From an uncultured Lachnospiraceae bacterium (GTDB lineage Bacteria > Bacillota > Clostridia > Lachnospirales > Lachnospiraceae): 6,188 bases of DNA. Shown here piece after piece: positions 1 to 4,479 of the stretch. The number at the start of each line of letters is the position of its first letter. Positions within the stretch are counted from its first letter, which is position 1. Under the pieces are notes generated by a model, which was given only the letters and a program-made list of their open reading frames with translations, did not search any database and had not been told where the DNA came from. The stretch spans positions 1 to 6,188 of the forward strand of contig CANPZR010000156.1 in the NCBI GenBank assembly GCA_947589175.1, read 5' to 3'. The translations under genes and the position numbers were made by a program.

Positions 1-320
1 TATGTAATCTCCCAGACAAAGGATGAGAGAATATTCAGCAGGCAGAAAAATAATAGCATCCCGGTAAAAAAACTCAGATTCCTTTTTACATAAAAGAGCC
101 AGAAAGGGAATCCTCGCCGGCAGGCGATCCGGGGACAGACGCCGGATTTATACGCCAGCGGGGGAAGCCTTCTGTAGTCCTTTGCCCCCACAGAAAAAAA
201 GACGCGCTCCCCGCCCTGAATCGACCACAGCCGGATCCCGTGATGCCTGCACATATTCATGAATCTCTCCCAGGCCCCGTCCGATACCTGGCAGACCACA
301 TATCCTCTGAACCACTTCAG
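1..320 (-). CDS. yqfD: Sporulation protein YqfD, N-terminal part, runs off the left edge
   Basis: The first 106 codons are visible; the 3' end lies outside the window. YqfD is a membrane protein of the mother-cell sporulation programme in Bacillus and Clostridia, encoded after yqfC as here. The N-terminus (LKWFRGYVV) and the RHHGIRLWSI segment near residues 30-39 match the family's usual opening, where a short cytosolic domain precedes the first membrane segment. A hydrophobic stretch follows at about residues 84-104 (from TGMLLFF to SSFVW). No ATG, GTG or TTG stands at the expected start. The codon at 318-320 is CTG, preceded by an ideal Shine-Dalgarno (AGGAGGAG, ending 6 nt upstream). The reading frame stays open into yqfC without an ATG. 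The 14-nt gap to yqfC indicates one transcript. The family is seen from sequence resemblance; the CTG start is inferred. Confidence 0.85.
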   Translation of the reverse strand, partial: MKWFRGYVVCQVSDGAWERFMNMCRHHGIRLWSIQGGERVFFSVGAKDYRRLPPLAYKSGVCPRIACRRGFPFWLFYVKRNLSFFTGMLLFFCLLNILSSFVWEIT

Positions 321-334
321 CTCGATCTCCTCCT

Positions 335-592
335 CTACATCGGAATATACTGCACCATCTGGATGTTTCCCCGTATCTTGCAGTCCTCTCTTGTAAAGCG
401 GTCGATTTCCAGCTTTTCCCCCTCGATCAGAAGCTTCACATGCTTTCCCTGCAGCTTGATCAGCGTGTTGGAATATTCGATAATCGATTTGTAATTTTCC
501 ACCAGAGCGCTGTGGTTTCCATACATATTGACAATGGTAGCCCCCTCCGCCACGTCCGGCGGGATGTTGAGTCTCTCTGCCAGCTTTCCCAT
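335..592 (-). CDS. yqfC: Sporulation protein YqfC (YabP/YqfC family)
   Basis: An 85-residue small soluble protein of the YabP/YqfC family, made in the mother cell during sporulation; its biochemical role is not settled. Family-typical features are the GNHSALVENYKSIIEYS block at residues 25-41, a beta-rich middle (LIKLQGKHVKLLIEG) and the FTREDCKIRGNI signature near the C-terminus. Length is normal for the family. The start is the ATG at 592, with GGGGGA 5 nt upstream; an in-frame GTG one codon earlier (595) is possible but too close to that ribosome site. It is followed after 14 nt by yqfD, the conserved gene order of spore formers. Upstream lies a promoter-like sequence, then the rpsU terminator, so the pair appears to be its own transcription unit. 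Confidence 0.9.
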   Translation of the reverse strand: MGKLAERLNIPPDVAEGATIVNMYGNHSALVENYKSIIEYSNTLIKLQGKHVKLLIEGEKLEIDRFTREDCKIRGNIQMVQYIPM

Positions 593-618
593 CACAGTCC
601 CCCAAAGCGCTTTTTATT

Positions 619-647
619 ATTATATGATGCCCGGGCCAAAAGGTCAT
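619..647 (-). promoter_or_regulatory. Candidate promoter of yqfC-yqfD
   Basis: On the minus strand a perfect TATAAT (619-624) stands 17 nt from ATGACC (642-647; 4 of 6 matches to TTGACA). The same -10 region reads CATATAAT (619-626), one base from the CATACAAT-type -10 used by the sporulation factor sigma-E, which drives yqfCD in Bacillus. The matching sigma-E -35 is not convincing, so the sigma factor cannot be decided from sequence. An ATTTTT-N5-AAAAAT dyad (649-665) lies just upstream of the -35. Confidence 0.45.
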
Positions 648-732
648 GATTTTTCGCGCAAAAATGCCACGCCCGGCCGCAGCATCTGCACTTAGGAGCC
701 TAATCACGTTCCCATCCCGCGGCCATTCCACG

Positions 733-769
733 AAAAAAGCCTGCTTCCATATACTATATGAAAACAAGC
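733..769 (-). terminator. Rho-independent terminator of rpsU
   Basis: In minus-strand RNA a 14-bp stem (756-769 with 739-752, loop AGU) contains three G-U pairs and is followed at once by six U (733-738). It lies 16 nt downstream of the rpsU stop codon. The wobbles pair only in the minus-strand RNA, which fixes the orientation. It separates rpsU from yqfC. The following stretch 648-732 holds no gene that I can see. Confidence 0.88.
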
Positions 770-785
770 TTCTTCCTATGTGCCA

Positions 786-962
786 TTATTTGTATTTTCT
801 TTTACGAGCAGCTTCAGACTTCTTCTTGCGTCTAACGCTTGGTTTTTCATAATGCTCTCTCTTGCGAATCTCCTGCTGAATCCCCGCCTTTGCGCAATTT
901 CTCTTGAAACGGCGCAGTGCGCTATCCAGTGATTCGTTCTCTTTGACTGTTACACTAGACAT
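786..962 (-). CDS. rpsU: 30S ribosomal protein S21
   Basis: A 58-residue, very basic protein starting MSSVTVKENESLDSALRRFK and ending in a Lys/Arg-rich tail (RRKKKSEAARKRKYK), the hallmark of bacterial S21. S21 is a small, late-assembling 30S protein near the anti-Shine-Dalgarno region of 16S rRNA that helps translation initiation. The length is exactly that usual for Firmicutes. The ATG at 960-962 is preceded by TAAGGTG about 8 nt away and by a stronger GGAGGGAGG further up, an unusually purine-rich double ribosome site. The gene has its own promoter (1039-1066), a leader of about 70 nt with a hairpin, and a terminator, so it is monocistronic here. Confidence 0.97.
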   Translation of the reverse strand: MSSVTVKENESLDSALRRFKRNCAKAGIQQEIRKREHYEKPSVRRKKKSEAARKRKYK

Positions 963-980
963 TGTATCACACCTTACCTC

Positions 981-1013
981 CCTCCAGTTGTAAATTGTGC
1001 TTCAATACAACTG
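981..1013 (-). promoter_or_regulatory. Leader hairpin next to the rpsU ribosome site
   Basis: In the rpsU leader RNA, CAGTTGTA (1006-1013) pairs perfectly with TACAACTG (985-992) across a 13-nt loop. Inside the loop TTG and CAA can add 3 more pairs. The 3' arm runs into the GGAGG of the upstream ribosome site (981-985), so folding could affect ribosome access. Leader control of ribosomal-protein genes is common; that this one acts that way is inference. Confidence 0.5.
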
Positions 1014-1038
1014 ATCGGGTATTTTTGCACTAAAGTAA

Positions 1039-1066
1039 ATTATACCATATTTTTTCCATACGTCAA
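1039..1066 (-). promoter_or_regulatory. Promoter of rpsU (vegetative sigma-A type)
   Basis: On the minus strand TTGACG (1061-1066; 5 of 6) and TATAAT (1039-1044; 6 of 6) are 16 bp apart. Transcription would start near 1032, giving a leader of about 70 nt before the rpsU ATG. Confidence 0.85.
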
Positions 1067-1083
1067 CAGTTTTTTTGAAACCG

Positions 1084-1116
1084 TGAAAACAACCTGAAAA
1101 CAACCGTGGAAACAAC
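1084..1116. repeat. Short tandem repeat upstream of the rpsU promoter
   Basis: TGAAAACAACC occurs twice head to tail (1084-1094 and 1095-1105), followed by a third degenerate copy TGGAAACAAC (1107-1116). The period of 11-12 bp is close to one DNA turn, and the array lies 18-50 bp upstream of the rpsU -35. It could be a tandem protein-binding site or a simple slippage product. Confidence 0.5.
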
Positions 1117-1137
1117 TGTAAAAATCGGGAAATCTGT

Positions 1138-1153
1138 TTTGACAAAAGTCAAA
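1138..1153 (-). terminator. Hairpin directly after the HepT-like gene, possible weak terminator
   Basis: TTTGAC-TTTT-GTCAAA on the minus strand forms a perfect 6-bp stem 2 nt after the stop codon of the small HepT-like gene. No proper U-run follows (AACAGATTTCC), so termination would be weak at best. Confidence 0.3.
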
Positions 1154-1155
1154 CC

Positions 1156-1347
1156 TCATATCAAATCTTCCTCAGCCTCATCCAGCTTTTTTCGCAGCGT
1201 ATCTTCCAGAATGGAAAATGCAGGAATAAAGCTGTCGCGAATCATCAGAATCATCTCGTCGATTTCATCCTCATCGTAAATATGAACTGATGTATTGCGC
1301 TTTTTCAGCACATTCAGACAGTTTGTAAAATTATCCAATTTTTTCAT
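1156..1347 (-). CDS. Small HepT/HI0074-like HEPN protein, apparently internally deleted
   Basis: A 63-residue protein. Residues 17-24 read RNTSVHIY, the RX4HXY motif of HepT-type HEPN proteins (R17, H22, Y24). The following helix (DEDEIDEMILMIRDSFIPAF) resembles the C-terminal helix of the HI0074 'nucleotidyltransferase substrate-binding' family, normally about 130-140 residues. The opening MKKLDNFTNCLNVLKK resembles that family's N-terminus, so helices 2 and 3 (roughly 70-80 residues) seem to be missing from the middle. In full-length MntA/HepT systems the HEPN protein is an RNase toxin neutralised by AMPylation of the motif tyrosine; no MntA-like gene is visible. A stop codon lies 3 nt before the ATG (in-frame TGA), so the gene does not extend upstream. 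The ribosome site is poor. It is clearly more AT-rich than azlC or alr. It may be a decaying remnant or a mini-protein; function unknown. Confidence 0.55.
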   Translation of the reverse strand: MKKLDNFTNCLNVLKKRNTSVHIYDEDEIDEMILMIRDSFIPAFSILEDTLRKKLDEAEEDLI

Positions 1348-1382
1348 AAATCATCACACTGTCTCATTTAATTTCATTTTCC

Positions 1383-1388
1383 ATTATA
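1383..1388 (-). promoter_or_regulatory. Possible -10 element for the HepT-like gene
   Basis: A perfect TATAAT on the minus strand would place a start site near 1376, 29 nt before the HepT-like ATG. No acceptable -35 exists at 16-18 bp; the palindrome at 1392-1407 fills the spacer. It is therefore either a weak or an activator-dependent promoter sharing the operator with the divergent plus-strand promoter. Confidence 0.3.
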
Positions 1389-1391
1389 AAA

Positions 1392-1407
1392 TGTTGACAT
1401 GTCAACA
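1392..1407. promoter_or_regulatory. Perfect 16-bp palindromic operator
   Basis: TGTTGACATGTCAACA is identical to its own reverse complement. It is flanked by A-rich sequence on the left and T-rich on the right, which extends the dyad after one mismatch. It covers the -35 box of the plus-strand promoter (1394-1399) and the spacer upstream of the minus-strand TATAAT. Symmetry and position suggest a homodimeric repressor site, for example of a MarR-type winged-helix protein; the regulator is not encoded in the window. Confidence 0.7.
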
Positions 1408-1422
1408 CTTTTACAATATAAT
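1394..1422 (+). promoter_or_regulatory. Perfect-consensus promoter on the plus strand
   Basis: TTGACA (1394-1399), exactly 17 bp, then TATAAT (1417-1422): all 12 positions and the spacing match the sigma-A consensus. The expected start site is at about 1429. It points away from the HepT-like gene and towards the 3' end of azlD, with no recognisable protein gene behind it. Confidence 0.85.
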
Positions 1423-1428
1423 TAGTTT

Positions 1429-1526
1429 AGAAAGAAGCGCTGCGACAAGCGGTTGGCTTTAATCACAACAAGTTTAATATTTACTCAAACTGCCGTCACT
1501 TAGCCGAGTGGCGGTAGTTGCTTTTT
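1429..1526 (+). ncRNA. Candidate small RNA, about 98 nt
   Basis: The segment is bounded by the consensus promoter (1394-1422) and a plus-strand terminator hairpin with five T (1488-1526). It contains no ATG and no ORF with a credible ribosome site. A TTG at 1453 could open a 16-codon frame, but its only ribosome-like sequence is badly spaced. The 5' half has a small CGCT...AGCG stem (about 1438-1451); the middle is AT-rich and single-stranded in appearance. I do not recognise the RNA family. It could be a regulatory RNA, or the decayed shell of a small toxin gene of type I toxin-antitoxin kind. Its end lies 14 nt from the azlD stop on the opposite strand, so read-through would be antisense to azlD. 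Confidence 0.55.
1488..1526 (+). terminator. Terminator of the plus-strand RNA, possibly also working for azlD
   Basis: A 13-bp stem (1488-1500 with 1507-1519, loop UAGCCG) is followed by GC and five T (1522-1526). Two of the pairs are G-U in the plus-strand RNA and become C-A mismatches in the minus-strand RNA, and the minus side has only TTTGAGT behind it. The hairpin is thus built for plus-strand transcription, but it lies 20 nt after the azlD stop codon and may also slow transcription leaving azlD. Confidence 0.8.
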
Positions 1527-1539
1527 ACGATAATTGTAA

Positions 1540-1845
1540 CTACACCAGCAGGCACACCAGCGCGGCCGCCACCGCCCCGATTGCCACCACCACGAGCCCC
1601 AGATCAAAGAACGCGAGGACCAGCGCGGCCAACGTCCCCACTACGGACGCCCGCTCGTCTCCCGTCGCGTAAAAAATCGACGGAAACGTCAGCGCCGCCA
1701 GCACCGCGTAGGGCACATAATACAAAAACGATTTTACAAACCGGGACCGGACCTTCCGCTGAAACAGCGTGATGGGCAGCACGCGGATCAGATAGGTAAT
1801 TCCCGCCATCAGCCCGATACAGATTAGCATTCTATATATATCCAT
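1540..1845 (-). CDS. azlD: Branched-chain amino-acid transport protein AzlD
   Basis: A 101-residue membrane protein, the small subunit of the AzlCD exporter of branched-chain amino acids and analogues (azaleucine resistance in Bacillus). Family signatures are ITYLIRVLP at residues 16-24 and YYVPYAVLAALTFP at 42-55. Three to four hydrophobic helices fill the rest (about 5-25, 40-60, 65-80 and 82-101). Length is normal. The start is the ATG at 1845, with AGAGGA 5 nt upstream; an ATG nine codons further up (1872) lacks a ribosome site and adds a charged extension. It follows azlC after 74 nt that contain no other ORF. It is the last gene of the apparent operon, converging with the plus-strand small RNA. 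Confidence 0.92.
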   Translation of the reverse strand: MDIYRMLICIGLMAGITYLIRVLPITLFQRKVRSRFVKSFLYYVPYAVLAALTFPSIFYATGDERASVVGTLAALVLAFFDLGLVVVAIGAVAAALVCLLV

Positions 1846-1919
1846 CTTTATCCTCTTTCCAAAGCGAATCAAATTCTATCCGCTTTAGCGACTATCTCAC
1901 TATCTTTATTTCTTCTGAA

Positions 1920-2636
1920 TTATTTTTCCTGGGCCGCTTCTTCCGGCGACTCCTCCACTGGGAACACAAGCGCCGCCACCGCCGCCGCAATCACCGTCGC
2001 TATAATCACCTGAAATCCGGAAGAAATCCAGTGAAAGGCCGGCACATAGTACATTGCGCCAGACAGCGCCACCGACAGCCCGATAACAAACAGGACCGGG
2101 CGGCTCTTTTTCGCCGGGGGCAGGATAATAGCGATAAACATCGCGTACAGCCCTAACTCCATCGCGCGCGCCAGCGGATCCGGCATAAGCCCGGATGCCG
2201 CCGCTCCCAAAAAAGTGCCGAGCGTCCACCCGAAAATCGGTGTGGCAATCAGTCCATACATATACGGCGATCCGATGCTGCCAGGCTCCGCGGACGCGAC
2301 CGCGAACACCTCGTCGGTGATTCCAAATCCGAATAAAAGGCGGCTGCGGATTCCCGTGCCCTCCCGCATTTTCTGGGAGAGGGACAAAGACATCAGCATA
2401 TAGCGCAGATTGATGATAAAGGTCGCGGCGGCCACCTCCAGATACGTCCCGCCGCCGAGAATCAGGTTGGTTCCCGCGAACTGCCCCGCCGACGTCAGAT
2501 TGGTCAGGGACATGACCACCGCCGCCCACACCGGCATCCCGCCATTCGCCGCCTTGACGCCAAAGGTAAAGGACACCGAAAGGTAGCCGAGGGCGATGGG
2601 GATTCCCTTTTTTATTCCTTTTGTAAATTCAGTCAT
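1920..2636 (-). CDS. azlC: Branched-chain amino-acid exporter large subunit AzlC
   Basis: A 238-residue integral membrane protein with about six to seven hydrophobic segments, the usual AzlC size. Conserved family features are GIPIALGYLSVSFTFG near the N-terminus (residues 11-26), SAGQFA at 49-54, NLRYMLMS at 76-83 and GITDE at 105-109. With AzlD it forms a two-component permease that exports leucine, isoleucine, valine and toxic analogues. Two ATGs are adjacent (2639 and 2636); the second is chosen because GGAG stands 5 nt before it, but only 2 nt before the first. It starts 38 nt after the S66 peptidase stop, with azlD next, so the three genes are probably co-transcribed. The C-terminal tail (EESPEEAAQEK) is acidic and presumably cytosolic. 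Confidence 0.94.
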   Translation of the reverse strand: MTEFTKGIKKGIPIALGYLSVSFTFGVKAANGGMPVWAAVVMSLTNLTSAGQFAGTNLILGGGTYLEVAAATFIINLRYMLMSLSLSQKMREGTGIRSRLLFGFGITDEVFAVASAEPGSIGSPYMYGLIATPIFGWTLGTFLGAAASGLMPDPLARAMELGLYAMFIAIILPPAKKSRPVLFVIGLSVALSGAMYYVPAFHWISSGFQVIIATVIAAAVAALVFPVEESPEEAAQEK

Positions 2637-2674
2637 CATTTCTCCATTCCACGGCGTTTCACGCTAATTTCCTC

Positions 2675-3703
2675 TCAACACGGCAATTCCATTTCAATCT
2701 GAAATTTCCCGTCCCGCACTCTGGCTGTCGCCACGGCTCCATTAACAAGCGGCATCATGGGCGCCAGATGTCCGATATCCAAGTCCATCACGATCGGCAC
2801 GCCAAGCTCGCCCAATATCCCCGTGACCGCCGCGTACTGGTCAAGTCCCATCATCGGCTCGTCGAAGTGCATCGGTCGCCCCACCAGAACGCCCTTCACA
2901 TGCCGGAACCACCCTGCCTCCTTTAAATTCCACAGGCTGCGGCGCATGTCCATCACATTGAGGTCGCAGCACTCCAAAAACCAGAGGATTCCGTCCTCCT
3001 TATATTTCTCGCAAAAATCCGCCACCCGGTCAAAGCGGGTTCCCACCAGATTGGACAAACAGTCCAGACAGCCGCCCAAAAGCCGCCCTCTGACCGCCAC
3101 ATTCCCGCTCTCCGGGTATTGGCGCAGCGCAAAGGGCTCCGTGACATGGTAGGGCTCAAGCGGGTGCTCCTCATCCTTTAGGGACTCTCTCTCCCATTTC
3201 GGATAATTGCTCATCGTCCGCTTTTTTCCCCGCAGCAGATCAAAGGCGTCCTCAATGGCGGGGTGCCAGGGCTCCATGCCAAAGGCCGCCGCGCAGGGCC
3301 CGTAAATTGACGCCGTATTTGCCAGCGTCGTCAGGAGAAAGCCGAAATTCGTGTTGTCCGAGTACCCCATGAACCACTTGGGCGCAGCCATCGCCAAGGC
3401 GCCAAAATCCAGATGGCTGACGACCTCGCACATCAGCTCGCCGCCCCCGCAGGAAATCAGGCACCGGGACTTGTCGTCCGCGTACATGCGCATCAGCTCG
3501 TCCGCGCATTTTTCCGGCGTATTGCTGATGCCGATTCCCTCGTCCGCAAAACAGTTGGGTCCTAAAACCGTGTCATAGCCCAGAGAATGAAATTTTTCTA
3601 TACTATGTAAAAACGCGCTGTGATAAGGTTCTATCGCGCATCCAAAGGACGGCGCCGCAAATCCGATGCCATCCCCCGGACGGATAAATTCAGGAAATCT
3701 CAT
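2675..3703 (-). CDS. LD-carboxypeptidase family (S66) serine peptidase, MccF-like
   Basis: A 342-residue cytosolic peptidase of family S66, which includes LdcA (removes D-Ala from murein tetrapeptide during recycling) and MccF (cleaves microcin C-type peptidyl nucleotides for immunity). The N-terminal half has the class I glutamine amidotransferase-like fold, with the nucleophile Ser115 in FMGYSDNTN. The other two triad members appear as Glu244 in WFLECCDLN and His312 in DIGHLAPMMP, in the expected order and spacing. SCGGGELM at residues 84-91 is the conserved glycine turn before the nucleophile. The protein is longer than a typical LdcA, with an extra region at about 155-205, as in MccF-like members. 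No signal peptide is visible. The start ATG has AGAGGAGG 6 nt upstream. It heads the azlC-azlD unit. The exact substrate cannot be told from sequence. Confidence 0.92.
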   Translation of the reverse strand: MRFPEFIRPGDGIGFAAPSFGCAIEPYHSAFLHSIEKFHSLGYDTVLGPNCFADEGIGISNTPEKCADELMRMYADDKSRCLISCGGGELMCEVVSHLDFGALAMAAPKWFMGYSDNTNFGFLLTTLANTASIYGPCAAAFGMEPWHPAIEDAFDLLRGKKRTMSNYPKWERESLKDEEHPLEPYHVTEPFALRQYPESGNVAVRGRLLGGCLDCLSNLVGTRFDRVADFCEKYKEDGILWFLECCDLNVMDMRRSLWNLKEAGWFRHVKGVLVGRPMHFDEPMMGLDQYAAVTGILGELGVPIVMDLDIGHLAPMMPLVNGAVATARVRDGKFQIEMELPC

Positions 3704-3729
3704 AATCCGCCTCCTCTAAACTTTCTTAA

Positions 3730-3759
3730 TTTATAGGATTTCAAGAGCACAACGTGCAA
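3730..3759 (-). promoter_or_regulatory. Candidate promoter of the S66-azlC-azlD unit
   Basis: On the minus strand TATAAA (3730-3735; 5 of 6) lies 18 bp from TTGCAC (3754-3759; 3 of 6). The start site would be near 3723, 20 nt before the S66 ATG. The weak -35 makes this tentative; read-through from rlmH is the alternative. Confidence 0.35.
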
Positions 3760-3797
3760 AAAATCCATACCATGGCAAGATCAAATTATCTCTTGCC
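3758..3797 (-). terminator. Probable terminator of rlmH
   Basis: In minus-strand RNA GGCAAGA (3791-3797) pairs with TCTTGCC (3774-3780) across 10 nt. A second small stem (CCAT-GGT-ATGG, 3765-3775) then leads to six U (3758-3763). The long stem is 10 nt from the U-run, so the structure is less compact than a textbook terminator. It lies 36 nt after the rlmH stop. Confidence 0.5.
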
Positions 3798-3832
3798 CCA
3801 ACATCATAGCGTCACGCAAACGCACATTTCCA

Positions 3833-4315
3833 TTACTTATGATAGGGCTCGCCCCTCTGGATCCGGCTCGCCCGGTAAAGCTGTTCCAGCAGAATCACCC
3901 GCATCAGCTGATGGGGAAATGTCATCTTGGAAAAGCAGATACTCTCGTCGGCCCGGTCCAGAACGTCGCGGTGAAGCCCCAGAGAGCCGCCGATGACAAC
4001 CGCGATATGGCTGTTCCCCCGCAGCATCCGCTCCTCCAGGTGCTCGGAAAACGCCACCGAGTCGTACTCGCGCCCCCGCAGATCTAGCGCCGCCACATAC
4101 ATCTTGTCCGATATCTTTTTCAAGAGCCGCTCGCCCTCAATTCGGCGAATCTGCTCCTCCTCCGCCTCCGAGGCGCCCTCCGGCGTCTTTTCGTCCGGCA
4201 CTTCCACGATCTCCACCCGCGCGTACCGGGACATCCTCTTTATGTACTCCTTCACCGCGTCGGTAAAATACTTCTCTTTGATCTTGCCCACGCACAAAAT
4301 CGTAAACTGTACCAT
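3833..4315 (-). CDS. rlmH: 23S rRNA (pseudouridine1915-N3)-methyltransferase RlmH
   Basis: A 160-residue SPOUT-class methyltransferase that uses S-adenosylmethionine to methylate pseudouridine 1915 in helix 69 of 23S rRNA on assembled 70S ribosomes. The family signatures are all present: the start MVQFTILCVGKIKEKY, the cofactor-site IGGSLGL at residues 108-114, the knot segment FSKMTFPHQLMRVILLEQLYRA (128-149) and the C-terminal GEPYHK that enters the active site. Length matches the 155-160 usual for the family. An ATG eight codons upstream (4339) is rejected: the predicted start site (about 4342) would leave it leaderless, while the ATG at 4315 has GGGAG 5 nt before it. The gene is flanked by its own promoter and a probable terminator, so it is likely monocistronic. 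Confidence 0.97.
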   Translation of the reverse strand: MVQFTILCVGKIKEKYFTDAVKEYIKRMSRYARVEIVEVPDEKTPEGASEAEEEQIRRIEGERLLKKISDKMYVAALDLRGREYDSVAFSEHLEERMLRGNSHIAVVIGGSLGLHRDVLDRADESICFSKMTFPHQLMRVILLEQLYRASRIQRGEPYHK

Positions 4316-4348
4316 CGCCGCTCCCGCCTTTTGATTCATTCTGCACTA

Positions 4349-4378
4349 AGTATACTCTGAAATCCCCATTTTTGGCAA
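4349..4378 (-). promoter_or_regulatory. Promoter of rlmH
   Basis: TTGCCA (4373-4378; 5 of 6) and TATACT (4349-4354; 5 of 6) are separated by 18 bp on the minus strand. Transcription would begin near 4342, 26 nt before the chosen rlmH ATG. Confidence 0.7.
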
Positions 4379-4389
4379 GTCATTTGATG

Positions 4390-4406
4390 TTTACATTTTG
4401 TTTACA
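4390..4406 (-). promoter_or_regulatory. OmpR/PhoB-family direct repeat (WalR- or PhoP-like box)
   Basis: On the minus strand TGTAAA-N5-TGTAAA, an 11-bp-period direct repeat, matches the published WalR (YycF) box TGTWAH-N5-TGTWAH exactly. Read on the plus strand it is TTTACA-N5-TTTACA, which also fits the PhoP TTHACA repeat. Its centre is about 55 bp upstream of the predicted rlmH start site, where activators of this family usually bind. The regulator is not in the window. Confidence 0.45.
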
Positions 4407-4427
4407 ATTTTGTCTTTTTTCTGCCAC

Positions 4428-4473
4428 AAAAAAACGGTATCTTAATACTCGGAAAGTATAAACTTTCTACTCC
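4428..4473 (-). ncRNA. Possible very short transcript or attenuated leader upstream of rlmH
   Basis: Downstream of the strong promoter at 4480-4509 the minus-strand RNA would form two hairpins. One is GAAAGT-TTAT-ACTTTC (4452-4467), a perfect 6-bp stem. The other is a stem CG(a)GTAT-TAAG-ATACCG (4435-4451) followed by seven U (4428-4434). This makes an RNA of about 46 nt, or a leader for rlmH with an early terminator. There is no ORF in it. No known family recognised. Confidence 0.35.
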
Positions 4474-4479
4474 CACCCT

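Noticed and set aside
649..665. ATTTTT-N5-AAAAAT dyad upstream of yqfC
   Set aside because: Short A/T arms of this sort are frequent in such intergenic DNA, and no regulator consensus fits; not enough to call an operator.
1139..1167. TTGACA on the plus strand at 1139-1144 as a promoter
   Set aside because: There is no -10 element 16-18 bp downstream; the bases belong to the TTTGAC/GTCAAA hairpin.
1453..1503. Possible 16-codon hydrophobic leader peptide starting with TTG inside the small RNA
   Set aside because: The start codon is weak, AGAAAGAAG is too far upstream to be its ribosome site, and the frame ends inside the terminator stem. Kept only as an alternative in the small RNA entry.
1500..1520. 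tRNA-like stretch (TAGCCGAGTGGCGG, resembling the D-arm of tRNA-Ser/Leu)
   Set aside because: No acceptor stem, anticodon arm or T-arm follows; the bases are fully explained by the terminator hairpin.
1846..1872. Nine-residue N-terminal extension of AzlD
   Set aside because: AGAGGA lies 5 nt before the ATG at 1845, and the extension (MIRFGKRIK) is not family-like.
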